Part shown: positions 1 to 5,107 of the stretch, piece by piece | Layout of the letters: each line of letters opens with the position of its first letter | Position numbering within the stretch: the stretch's first letter is position 1 | Assembly: GCA_937895825.1 (NCBI GenBank) | Contig: CALBKP010000137.1 | Span: forward strand, 1-5,107 | Direction of reading: 5' to 3' | DNA: 5,107 bases | Origin: an uncultured Alistipes sp. | GTDB taxonomy: Bacteria > Bacteroidota > Bacteroidia > Bacteroidales > Rikenellaceae | Notes under the pieces: model-generated | Told to the model about the DNA's origin: nothing | Databases searched by the model: none | Seen by the model: only the letters and a program-made list of their open reading frames with translations | Made by a program: the position numbers and the translations under genes

Positions 1-223
1 AGATACGGCCATAGGTCTTAAGCTCCTCCAAGAACTCGGGGGCAAGCTCGGCGTGATGCTTCTCTGGAAAATAACGCAGAGCGTTAGCGAGGGCTAACTT
101 CTTCTCCTCGTCCGTGAGGATATCCTTACGCTTAGGTGCGTGGTTGGCATTGGGATCGTAAGCCTTAGGTGCGGGCAGTGGATCGGGAATACCTGCCAAT
201 ATATCTTTCTGAAAGTCTGTCAT
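1..223 (-). CDS. hutU: Urocanate hydratase, N-terminal part (gene runs off the left edge)
   Basis: Only the first 74 codons are present; the reading frame is open to base 1. Urocanate hydratase (EC 4.2.1.49) is a cytosolic NAD-dependent enzyme that converts urocanate to 4-imidazolone-5-propanoate, the second step of histidine breakdown. The visible N-terminus has the family's typical opening: a short lead with GIPDPLP (residues 11-17), NHAPKRKDIL (27-36), the helix EEKKLALANALRYFP (39-53) and the run ending in LKTYGRI (68-74) at the window edge. The catalytic and NAD-binding parts lie outside. The ATG at 223 is the natural start: it follows the tandem TAATAA stop of ftcD by 24 bases, with an AT-rich spacer and no Shine-Dalgarno, as usual in Bacteroidota. 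It is very likely cotranscribed with ftcD. The identification rests on recalled family sequence plus the hut neighbour. Confidence 0.9.
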   Translation of the reverse strand, partial: MTDFQKDILAGIPDPLPAPKAYDPNANHAPKRKDILTDEEKKLALANALRYFPEKHHAELAPEFLEELKTYGRI

Positions 224-247
224 TGTAGGTTATATTTTTAGGGTTTA

Positions 248-1954
248 TTACTTAATCTTACTCTCAACAACTACCAAGATCTCAGCCTCGGCCTTCTGAG
301 CCGCTGTCTGAATCTCCTCGGCCTCCTTAACGAGCTTGTCGGCCATCTCGCGATCCTTCAAACCCGCAGCGTTGATCTTAACATTCAGGCACGCACCCAT
401 CACTGCCGAGCGAGCAGCCAGTGCGCCTACGCCTGCGTCGGTAACAGAGTTGGGGTTACCCTCCTCTGCCATGGCGCGAACAACGTCGAACGCCTTGTAT
501 GCAGCCTTCATCGTACGAAGAGGCACCTGTGTAGCGTAGAGCGTAGCAGCCTCCATAGCAGCAGCGCGCGCAGCCTTCTCCTCGTCGGTACCCTTGGGCA
601 TACCGAACACGTCCATAATCTTGTTGAACGCAGCTGTATCCTCGTCTACCAAGTACAAAAGCTCGTTCATAACGGCCATGCCCTTCTCTGCCCAGTTAGA
701 GAAGAACTCCCAGCGGTCATCCCAACCAGCCTTGTGCGACGATAGGTTAGCAACCATAGTACCGAGCGCAGCAGCCAAAGCACCCATATATGCAGAGATA
801 GAACCACCACCAGGTGCGGGCGACTCACTTGCAGTCTCCTCTGCAAAGCCTGTGCAGGTCATATCAACGAGCTTCTTCACACCCCTGTTCTCATCAGCCT
901 CCAAGATATACTCTACAACCTTCTCATCGGGGTTGAAGGGCTTAAGGTTTGAGAGACCCATGCTCTCGATAGCGATGCGTACGAGCTCACGCTCGGGAAG
1001 ACCCGTCGAGCGATTCTGCTTACGCAAGAAGTGGCGGCCAGCATCGACCAACGCGCTCTTAGGAACAAGACCCACGATCTCGGCACCCGTAACACGCACA
1101 CCGCGAGCATCCGCCGCACGGCATACCTCGTCGAACGCCGCGTGAAGAGGTGTGATAGAGAGGTTGGTCATGTTCATCGACACCTGAGCGATGCCATACT
1201 CCTCGATAAACCAACCGATAGCCTTACATGCCTTCAACGTACCAGGCTTCATGATGGTATTACCGTTCTCATCCTTCATAATCTTACCAGTAATGGGATT
1301 ACCCTCACGCATAGGACGGCCCTTCTCGCGAACGTCGAATGCGATGGCGTTAGCACGACGTGTTGATGTGGTATTGAGGTTGTAGTTTACAGCCACGAGG
1401 AAGTCACGAGCACCTACAGCCGTAGCACCAGTCTTTGCAACACCCTCATCGTAGGGGCGAGCACCGAAATCGGGCTTACACTGCTCGTCCATCATCTTCT
1501 CGGGCAATGCCTCGTACTCACCAGCACGGCATACAGCCAAGTTACGACGCTCGGGCCTGAATGCCGCAGCCTCGTAGCAATAGGTAGGAACGTTAACCTC
1601 CTCCGAGATACGCTTAGCGAGCTCACGCGCAAGCTCAGCACACTCCTCCAAGGTGATGCCCGACACGGGAATCAAGGGGCAAACGTCGCAAGCACCCATG
1701 CGAGGGTGTGCGCCCTTATGACCGCGCATGTCGATAAGCTCCGTAGCACGCTTGATAGCAGCAACAGCTGCATCGCATACAGCCGCAGGCTCACCCACGA
1801 ATGTCACAACCGTACGATTTGTGGCCTCGCCTGGATCAACGTCCAGCAGCTTAACGCCCTTAGCTGCGTCGATTACATCGGTAATCTGCTTGATTGTCTC
1901 CATGTTGCGGCCCTCAGAGAAATTAGGCACGCACTCGATAATTCTTTTCTGCAT
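248..1954 (-). CDS. ftcD: Bifunctional glutamate formimidoyltransferase / formimidoyl-THF cyclodeaminase
   Basis: This 568-residue cytosolic enzyme finishes histidine breakdown. It moves the formimino group of formiminoglutamate to tetrahydrofolate (EC 2.1.2.5), releasing glutamate, then cyclises the product to 5,10-methenyl-THF and ammonia (EC 4.3.1.4). The transferase half covers about residues 1-335. It has VPNFSEGR at 9-16 and HPRMGACDVCP at 83-93, where His83 matches the catalytic His82 of the pig enzyme. A second transferase subdomain runs from about 180. The cyclodeaminase half covers about 360-560, with SPAPGGGSISA (378-388), VDEDTAAFNKIM (436-447) and NPNSVTDAGVG (500-510). It is longer than mammalian FTCD (541 aa), largely because of a roughly 23-residue insert at 216-238 that I recall as common in bacterial forms. 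Both halves look intact, so it is a genuine fusion rather than two genes. It ends in tandem TAATAA stops, with hutU 24 bases downstream. Confidence 0.97.
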   Translation of the reverse strand: MQKRIIECVPNFSEGRNMETIKQITDVIDAAKGVKLLDVDPGEATNRTVVTFVGEPAAVCDAAVAAIKRATELIDMRGHKGAHPRMGACDVCPLIPVSGITLEECAELARELAKRISEEVNVPTYCYEAAAFRPERRNLAVCRAGEYEALPEKMMDEQCKPDFGARPYDEGVAKTGATAVGARDFLVAVNYNLNTTSTRRANAIAFDVREKGRPMREGNPITGKIMKDENGNTIMKPGTLKACKAIGWFIEEYGIAQVSMNMTNLSITPLHAAFDEVCRAADARGVRVTGAEIVGLVPKSALVDAGRHFLRKQNRSTGLPERELVRIAIESMGLSNLKPFNPDEKVVEYILEADENRGVKKLVDMTCTGFAEETASESPAPGGGSISAYMGALAAALGTMVANLSSHKAGWDDRWEFFSNWAEKGMAVMNELLYLVDEDTAAFNKIMDVFGMPKGTDEEKAARAAAMEAATLYATQVPLRTMKAAYKAFDVVRAMAEEGNPNSVTDAGVGALAARSAVMGACLNVKINAAGLKDREMADKLVKEAEEIQTAAQKAEAEILVVVESKIK

Positions 1955-1985
1955 AATTCTGTATTGTTTTAGTTTTGTTTGTTTT

Positions 1986-2021
1986 CAAATATTATTGTTC
2001 GGAATCGTTTAATTGTCAAAA
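1986..2021 (-). promoter_or_regulatory. Probable promoter of the ftcD-hutU operon
   Basis: Reading the minus strand, TTTTGACA (from 2021) is followed by AATATTTG (1993-1986), one mismatch from the Bacteroidota -7 element TAnnTTTG. The gap between the TTTTG and the -7 box is 23 bases, a little longer than the usual 19-21. The same stretch can also be read as a TTGACA box with a TAATAT-like box 19 bases later. It would leave a leader of roughly 25 AT-rich bases before the ftcD ATG. I saw no clear operator or riboswitch fold. The prediction is moderate because of the imperfect spacing. Confidence 0.45.
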
Positions 2022-2048
2022 GGGGTTAGATTTGGAGATTTTCGCAGA

Positions 2049-2092
2049 CTGAAAAAGCTGAGTTTACTTAAGCGTAAATGAGCATTTTTCAG
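2049..2092 (-). terminator. Imperfect 44-base hairpin, likely terminator of the Dabb gene
   Basis: An 8-bp outer stem (CTGAAAAA at 2049-2056 with TTTTTCAG at 2085-2092) continues, after a single-base bulge, into GCT/AGC. A small GAG/TG internal loop follows, then TTTAC/GTAAA around a 6-base TTAAGC loop. It begins 36 bases beyond the stop of the minus-strand Dabb gene and lies upstream of the ftcD promoter, where a terminator is expected. The T-run is inside the outer stem rather than cleanly after a GC-rich stem, so it is a weaker candidate than the hairpin near 4110. It is symmetric enough to be written on either strand. Confidence 0.45.
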
Positions 2093-2127
2093 CCAAGCAT
2101 AGCTTCGAAGACAACCCATTATCACTA

Positions 2128-2427
2128 TTAAACCTCGTAGTCGACATCCACACGCTCCAATCGACGGCTTTTGCAATACTCCGATACCTCGACGTGTAGC
2201 GGATTGACCTTGTATGCCTCCATTGCCTCGAACGAGGGGAAGTCGGCCGTGAGTACAGCGTCATACGAAGAGGTTGTCTCCTTAATATTCACACCCACCT
2301 CGGCACGCAAAAGACCATCAATCTTACCAACGAGCGACTCAAGGCGGCTCTTCATCTCAGCGGCGATTTCTACGGGGGTCTCATCCAAATCGCGGCGGAA
2401 CTTCCACATTACGATATGTCTAATCAT
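2128..2427 (-). CDS. Dabb-family (stress-responsive alpha/beta-barrel) protein
   Basis: This is a 99-residue soluble protein with no signal peptide or membrane segment, the usual length for a single Dabb domain (dimeric alpha-beta barrel). The family pattern is visible in order: an N-terminal strand MIRHIVMWKF (1-10) with His4, a helix (about 17-33), IDGLLRAEVGVNI (36-48) containing the EVGVN strand, YDAVLTADFPSFEAMEAY (55-72), the NPLH motif with His78, and a final strand VDVDYEV (93-99). Members form dimeric ferredoxin-like barrels. A few plant and fungal relatives are stress proteins or polyketide cyclases, but most bacterial ones, including this one, have no proven role. It seems to be a single-gene unit: its own promoter box lies upstream and a hairpin downstream, and it is divergent from the NfeD gene. 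Nothing here links it biochemically to the hut genes. Family assignment is firm; function is unknown. Confidence 0.9.
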   Translation of the reverse strand: MIRHIVMWKFRRDLDETPVEIAAEMKSRLESLVGKIDGLLRAEVGVNIKETTSSYDAVLTADFPSFEAMEAYKVNPLHVEVSEYCKSRRLERVDVDYEV

Positions 2428-2471
2428 ATTTAAGTATTTTTAGGTTTCTAAGTTCGTAGCAAAGTATCATA

Positions 2472-2479
2472 CAAATATA
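2472..2479 (-). promoter_or_regulatory. -7 box of a probable promoter for the Dabb gene
   Basis: On the minus strand TATATTTG is an exact match to the Bacteroidota -7 consensus TAnnTTTG. It sits 44 bases upstream of the Dabb ATG (2427), leaving a leader of about 38 bases. I could not find a TTTG at the expected -33 distance (the stretch there reads GTGTATTC), so the call rests on the -7 box and its position alone. Confidence 0.5.
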
Positions 2480-2593
2480 GGCATAATTTTTTGAATACAC
2501 GCACGCCCGCGCGGTATTTTTGCTACATACTGCGACATTTTTACGTGTCAAATAATTTTTTTCAAAGATCGTCGTTAGTATGGAACGTAAAAA

Positions 2594-2625
2594 TTTGTAT
2601 ATAACCAAGAATTTACGTAACTTTG
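2594..2625 (+). promoter_or_regulatory. Promoter of the NfeD-SPFH operon (consensus Bacteroidota type)
   Basis: TTTG at 2594-2597, a 20-base gap, and TAACTTTG at 2618-2625 match both boxes and the spacing of the Bacteroidota housekeeping promoter (TTTG, about 19-21 bases, TAnnTTTG). Transcription should begin near 2630-2634, about 25 bases before the ATG at 2658. That excludes the in-frame upstream ATG at 2580, which lies outside such a transcript. An inverted ACGTAAA...TTTACGT repeat (2585-2591 and 2612-2618) brackets the -33 box and touches the -7 box. Confidence 0.75.
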
Positions 2626-2657
2626 AAGAGAGAATAAACACTAATAAAATTCACAAT

Positions 2658-3089
2658 ATGGACATTTGGATTTACTGGGTGGTTGCCGCCCTACTACTCT
2701 TTATCATCGAGCTCTTCACCGCAGGCTTTGCCGTCATCTGCCTCGCAATCGGTGCTGGTGGCGGAGCTATCGCCGCAGCCTCCGACCTAAGCCTTGAGAT
2801 GCAGTTGCTTATCTTTGCCATCGTCTCATTGGTTGCACTACTATGCGTGCGTCCTGTACTAAAGCGCACATTCTACAAAAAGGAGGAGATCGCGACAAAT
2901 GTCAATGCCATGATTGGCAAGCGCGGCATCGTATGCGAGGATATTGACGCTAACGGCATTAGTGGCCGTGTGGTCATCGACGGCGTAGACTGGCGCGCTG
3001 TGTCGGCCACGGGCGAGCCTATCGCCAAGGGCACGAAGGTCGAGATTACAGCCATAGATAGCATAATATTAACTGTTAAAACATTATAA
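2658..3089 (+). CDS. NfeD-like membrane protein (short form, partner of the SPFH protein)
   Basis: This is a 143-residue membrane protein of the short NfeD type: three hydrophobic helices (about residues 4-22, 24-41 and 49-66) followed by a soluble OB-fold domain (about 81-143). The OB-fold shows the family pattern IGKRGIVCEDI (86-96), a short glycine turn, GRVVIDGVDWRAVSA (103-117) with the conserved Trp112, and GTKVEI (125-130). The protease domain of long NfeD proteins is absent. Family members sit in the cytoplasmic membrane and are thought to act with SPFH/stomatin-like proteins; in E. coli the pair is YbbJ (NfeD-type) and QmcA. I chose the ATG at 2658 rather than the in-frame ATG at 2580 because a consensus promoter at 2594-2625 lies between them and because the first helix starts right after it. 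The stop is 2 bases before the SPFH start, so translation is probably coupled. Confidence 0.93.
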   Translation: MDIWIYWVVAALLLFIIELFTAGFAVICLAIGAGGGAIAAASDLSLEMQLLIFAIVSLVALLCVRPVLKRTFYKKEEIATNVNAMIGKRGIVCEDIDANGISGRVVIDGVDWRAVSATGEPIAKGTKVEITAIDSIILTVKTL

Positions 3090-3091
3090 CC

Positions 3092-4075
3092 ATGGAGATT
3101 ACACCTTTAACCATTTTTGTCATCATCGCCATTATCGCGGTAATCTACGTTTTGAAGGGCTTCAAAATTATTCCACAGTCCGAGACACGTGTTGTGGAGC
3201 GTCTTGGCCGCTACGACCGCACGCTGAACTCTGGTATAAACTACCTGTTGCCCATCGTCGACCGCGCACGTGAGGTGTGCGTTCGCAACGAGAGCAGCGT
3301 GAACGGACAGAAGTACGCCATCATCAAGCAGACATCGCGCATCGACCTACGCGAGCAGGTATACGACTTCGACAAGCAGAGCGTCATCACGAAGGATAAC
3401 GTGACAACCACGATCAATGCGTTGCTCTACTTCCAGATTGTCGACCCCGTTAAGTCGGTATACGAGATTGACAACCTACCCAACGCCATCGAGAAGCTCA
3501 CGCAAACGACACTGCGTAACGTCATTGGCGAACTGGAGCTCGACGAGACACTCACCTCGCGCGACACTATCAACTCTAAGCTACGAGTCGTACTTGACGA
3601 GGCTACAAATAAGTGGGGTGTAAAGGTTAATCGCGTTGAGCTTCAAGATATTACACCTCCCGAATCGGTACGTCGCGCCATGGAGCAACAGATGCAGGCT
3701 GAGCGTGAGCGTCGTGCCAAGGTGCTCGAGGCTAAGGGTCAGAAAGAGGCTATGATTCTCCAGTCGGAGGGTGAGAAGGAGTCGCAGATCAATCAGGCCG
3801 AGGCCGAGAAGCAGACACAGATCCTCAAGGCTCAGGGTGAGGCCGACGCTAAGGTTTTGCAGGCTACGGCCGAGGCTGAGGCCATCCGCAAGGTAGCTGA
3901 GGCTATCGCTGAGTCGAAGACCGACCCCGCAACGTATATGCTTCTTATGAAGTATGTTGAGACACTCAAGGAGATTGGCGCAGGCGAGCAGTCGAAGACC
4001 GTATTCCTCCCCTTCGAGGCATCGAACCTTGTGGGTGCTCTCGGCTCACTCACCGAGCTGCTACCTAAGAAATAA
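3092..4075 (+). CDS. SPFH/band-7 (stomatin/prohibitin-like, QmcA/paraslipin type) membrane protein
   Basis: This 327-residue protein is anchored by one N-terminal hydrophobic segment (about residues 5-21) with no signal cleavage site. The band-7/SPFH domain runs from about 25 to 195, with KIIPQSETRVVERLGRY (25-41), ITKDNVTTTINALLYFQI (99-116), TQTTLRNVIGELELDETL (137-154) and RDTIN (157-161). A long alanine/glutamate/lysine-rich coiled coil follows (about 195-275). The C-terminal segment (280-325) ends in LPFEASNLVGALGSLTELL, close to the end of E. coli QmcA. Such proteins build large membrane rings or scaffolds linked to membrane microdomains and control of membrane proteases such as FtsH. 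The specific role here is not shown. Compared with E. coli QmcA from memory, about 21 extra residues lie between the start of the domain and TKDN (about 62-84). It starts 2 bases after the NfeD stop, and a strong terminator follows its own stop. Confidence 0.95.
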   Translation: MEITPLTIFVIIAIIAVIYVLKGFKIIPQSETRVVERLGRYDRTLNSGINYLLPIVDRAREVCVRNESSVNGQKYAIIKQTSRIDLREQVYDFDKQSVITKDNVTTTINALLYFQIVDPVKSVYEIDNLPNAIEKLTQTTLRNVIGELELDETLTSRDTINSKLRVVLDEATNKWGVKVNRVELQDITPPESVRRAMEQQMQAERERRAKVLEAKGQKEAMILQSEGEKESQINQAEAEKQTQILKAQGEADAKVLQATAEAEAIRKVAEAIAESKTDPATYMLLMKYVETLKEIGAGEQSKTVFLPFEASNLVGALGSLTELLPKK

Positions 4076-4093
4076 AATTCTGAATAGGGCATA

Positions 4094-4130
4094 AAACTAT
4101 GGCGCGACTTTGAAAGTTGCGCCATAGTTT
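4094..4130. terminator. Strong bidirectional intrinsic terminator between convergent operons
   Basis: AAACTATGGCGC (4094-4105) pairs perfectly with GCGCCATAGTTT (4119-4130). The inner bases extend the stem through a G-U pair and ACTT/AAGT to a tiny TGA loop, giving about 17 pairs. The plus strand continues as ATTTTACTC and the minus strand reads GTTTTATG after the stem, so both directions have a short T-rich tail. It serves the SPFH gene (stop at 4075) and the O-methyltransferase gene, whose TAA (4131-4129) overlaps the stem. Confidence 0.88.
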
Positions 4131-4764
4131 ATTTTACTCTAATCATGTTTATTCCATCGCGTATCGGGACTATCACATTATCCACTCTATCGTCCTCCTT
4201 AACCCTGCGATTAAACTCGACGATAGCCTCAGTATGGCGGTCATTATGGGCAATAGGTTCCGCCACCTTACCATACCACAATATATTGTCTGCCAACATA
4301 ATAGTACCGCTACGCACATAGCCTCCATCCATCAACATATCGTAATATGCTGGGTACTCGCGCTTGTCGCCGTCGATAAAGACCATGTCGTAGACCTCAC
4401 CGAGCTGTGGCACGACATCGAGAGCCGAGCCTATATGCTGGCGTATGCGGTGGCCATACTCCGACGCAGCAAAATACTTAGCAGCAATATCCTCCAACTC
4501 GTCATCCACCTCGATAGTATCCAGTATAGCGTCATCCTCCAATCCGCGGGCTATGGACAATCCCGAGTAACCGGTAAACGTACCTATCTCCAACACGCGC
4601 TTCGGGCGCATCATACGTACAAGCATCTCGAGGAGCTTGCCCTGCAAGTGCCCCGATATCATTCTTGGGTTAATAACGCGCAGATATGTCTCACGCTCAA
4701 GGCGGTGCATAAGTTCCTCCTCGGGCTTGGTATTATCTAATATATATTGCTCTAACCTATCCAT
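4129..4764 (-). CDS. SAM-dependent O-methyltransferase, CCoAOMT-like family
   Basis: This 211-residue soluble protein is of normal length for the family-3 O-methyltransferases (caffeoyl-CoA and catechol O-methyltransferase relatives, Methyltransf_3). It transfers a methyl group from S-adenosylmethionine to a hydroxyl on a small acceptor, usually with a divalent metal. Seen in order: an N-terminal helical lid (1-50), SAM-binding motif I VLEIGTFTGYSGLSIA (57-72), the acidic strand-2 end IEVD (84-87), VFIDGDKREYPAYYD (128-142) and LADNILWYGKV (157-167). Asp131, Asp159 and Asn160 match the metal-ligand set of plant CCoAOMT. The C-terminus IRDGINMIRVK is family-typical. The acceptor cannot be told from sequence; plant-type phenylpropanoid substrates are unlikely. 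It lies 60 bases downstream of the M16 peptidase gene on the same strand, an arrangement I recall from Bacteroides genomes, and is probably the last gene of that unit. Confidence 0.93.
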   Translation of the reverse strand: MDRLEQYILDNTKPEEELMHRLERETYLRVINPRMISGHLQGKLLEMLVRMMRPKRVLEIGTFTGYSGLSIARGLEDDAILDTIEVDDELEDIAAKYFAASEYGHRIRQHIGSALDVVPQLGEVYDMVFIDGDKREYPAYYDMLMDGGYVRSGTIMLADNILWYGKVAEPIAHNDRHTEAIVEFNRRVKEDDRVDNVIVPIRDGINMIRVK

Positions 4765-4771
4765 AACAAAC

Positions 4772-4785
4772 CAATTAGCAATTAG
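4772..4785. repeat. Tandem 7-base repeat (CAATTAG x2) upstream of the O-methyltransferase gene
   Basis: CAATTAG occurs twice back to back, followed by a degenerate third unit (TAATGAG, 4786-4792). It lies in the 60-base gap between the M16 stop and the methyltransferase ATG, ending 8 bases before that ATG. It could be a slippage site that changes leader length, or just AT-rich spacer. I saw no good promoter in this gap. Confidence 0.5.
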
Positions 4786-4824
4786 TAATGAGTAACCATT
4801 TTATCTCATCATTGCGAGGAATTA

Positions 4825-5107
4825 TCACCTATACAACAGCTGCGATAGGCTGCTGAAGCTATCCGCTGCCACGTCGCATATCTGCTCGCGTGTGATGGCC
4901 ATAACCTTTTTGTAGGCCTCCTCCAACGTGTCGATATCCTTATAAAGCAGAAAACTCTTGCCAGCACCCAACATATAGCCCTCATTAGCCTCCATCGAGA
5001 TAGCCATCTGAGCCACAAACTGACGCTTAGCAACAGCCAGCCTACGTGGCGTTATAAGTTCCGTTCGCAGCTTTGCAATCTCCTCATTTATAAGCTCAAT
5101 ACACTGC
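4825..5107 (-). CDS. M16 family (pitrilysin/insulinase-like) peptidase, C-terminal end (gene runs off the right edge)
   Basis: The frame is open through base 5107, giving 93 complete C-terminal codons before a TGA at 4827-4825. The start lies outside, and the internal ATG at 5016 is not a start. The segment resembles the last part of Bacteroidota M16 peptidases: CIELINEEIAKLR near the left, a LITPRRLAVAKRQF stretch, then MAISMEANEGYMLGAGKSFL, a YKDIDTLEEAYKKVMAITREQI helix region and the closing LSQLLYR. M16 enzymes are clam-shell zinc proteases with an HxxEH site in the N-terminal half; that half is not here. The fragment comes from the final half-domain, which is often inactive but helps bind substrate, so catalytic competence cannot be judged. 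Likely cotranscribed with the O-methyltransferase gene downstream. Confidence 0.85.
   Translation of the reverse strand, partial: QCIELINEEIAKLRTELITPRRLAVAKRQFVAQMAISMEANEGYMLGAGKSFLLYKDIDTLEEAYKKVMAITREQICDVAADSFSSLSQLLYR

Noticed and set aside
594..1145. A 183-codon open frame on the plus strand opposite ftcD
   Set aside because: It lies wholly inside ftcD on the opposite strand. The translation is Ser/Ala/Pro-rich with no recognisable domain, as expected for an antisense frame of a well-coded gene.
2064..2264. A 66-codon minus-strand frame overlapping the Dabb gene and hairpin
   Set aside because: It is out of frame with the convincing Dabb protein, and its end runs through the hairpin; it is a shadow frame.
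2420..2641. A 73-codon minus-strand frame filling the divergent intergenic region
   Set aside because: It overlaps both promoters, is Lys/Asn/Leu-rich from AT-rich DNA, and has no family resemblance; it overlaps the start of the Dabb gene in another frame.
2428..2657. Possible small RNA or riboswitch in the divergent region
   Set aside because: Apart from the promoter boxes and the short inverted repeat I found no extended base-paired fold or T-tailed hairpin, and the nfeD leader is only about 25 bases.
4117..4740. A 207-codon open frame on the plus strand opposite the O-methyltransferase
   Set aside because: It mirrors a clear methyltransferase with intact motifs, begins inside the terminator hairpin, and its own translation (His/Ile/Tyr-rich) resembles no family.
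1..5107. Mobile element, defence system, CRISPR array or biosynthetic cluster
   Set aside because: All genes are housekeeping-type families with uniform composition. I saw no transposase, integrase, terminal inverted repeats, spaced direct repeats or tRNA-like sequences.

Overview
The window looks like ordinary chromosome of a Bacteroidota bacterium, most likely a gut Bacteroidales (Bacteroides/Alistipes-like; genus not resolvable from this sequence). The reasons are: promoters of the TTTG / TAnnTTTG type, AT-rich leaders without Shine-Dalgarno sequences, coding regions of medium GC separated by AT-rich gaps, and proteins resembling the Bacteroidota versions of each family.

Layout, left to right. 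(1) Positions 1-1954, minus strand: two genes of a histidine-utilisation (hut) operon. A full-length bifunctional FtcD (glutamate formimidoyltransferase / formimino-THF cyclodeaminase) is followed 24 bases downstream by the first 74 codons of urocanate hydratase (hutU), which runs off the left edge. FtcD appears to be the first gene, with a likely promoter at about 1986-2021. Together they feed histidine into glutamate and one-carbon folate units. (2) Positions 1955-2127: a leader/promoter region plus a long imperfect hairpin, probably a terminator for the next gene. (3) Positions 2128-2427, minus: a small single-domain Dabb (dimeric alpha/beta barrel) protein. (4) Positions 2428-2657: a divergent 230-base promoter region. 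It contains a textbook Bacteroidota promoter (TTTG-N20-TAACTTTG) for the plus-strand genes, and that promoter fixes the start of the next gene. (5) Positions 2658-4075, plus: a two-gene operon of a short NfeD-like membrane protein and an SPFH/band-7 (QmcA/paraslipin-like) protein, only 2 bases apart. This pair is a recurrent membrane-microdomain module. (6) Positions 4094-4130: a strong, nearly perfect bidirectional terminator hairpin between convergent operons. (7) Positions 4129-5107, minus: a SAM-dependent O-methyltransferase of the CCoAOMT-like family, preceded by the C-terminal end of an M16 (pitrilysin/insulinase-like) zinc peptidase whose start lies beyond the right edge.

I saw no RNA genes, CRISPR arrays, insertion sequences or prophage material, and no candidate for a truly new system. 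The points worth a second look are regulatory (an inverted ACGTAAA/TTTACGT repeat around the nfeD promoter, a stop codon built into a shared terminator) and small structural features of the SPFH protein. No stretch longer than 300 bases lacks a gene.
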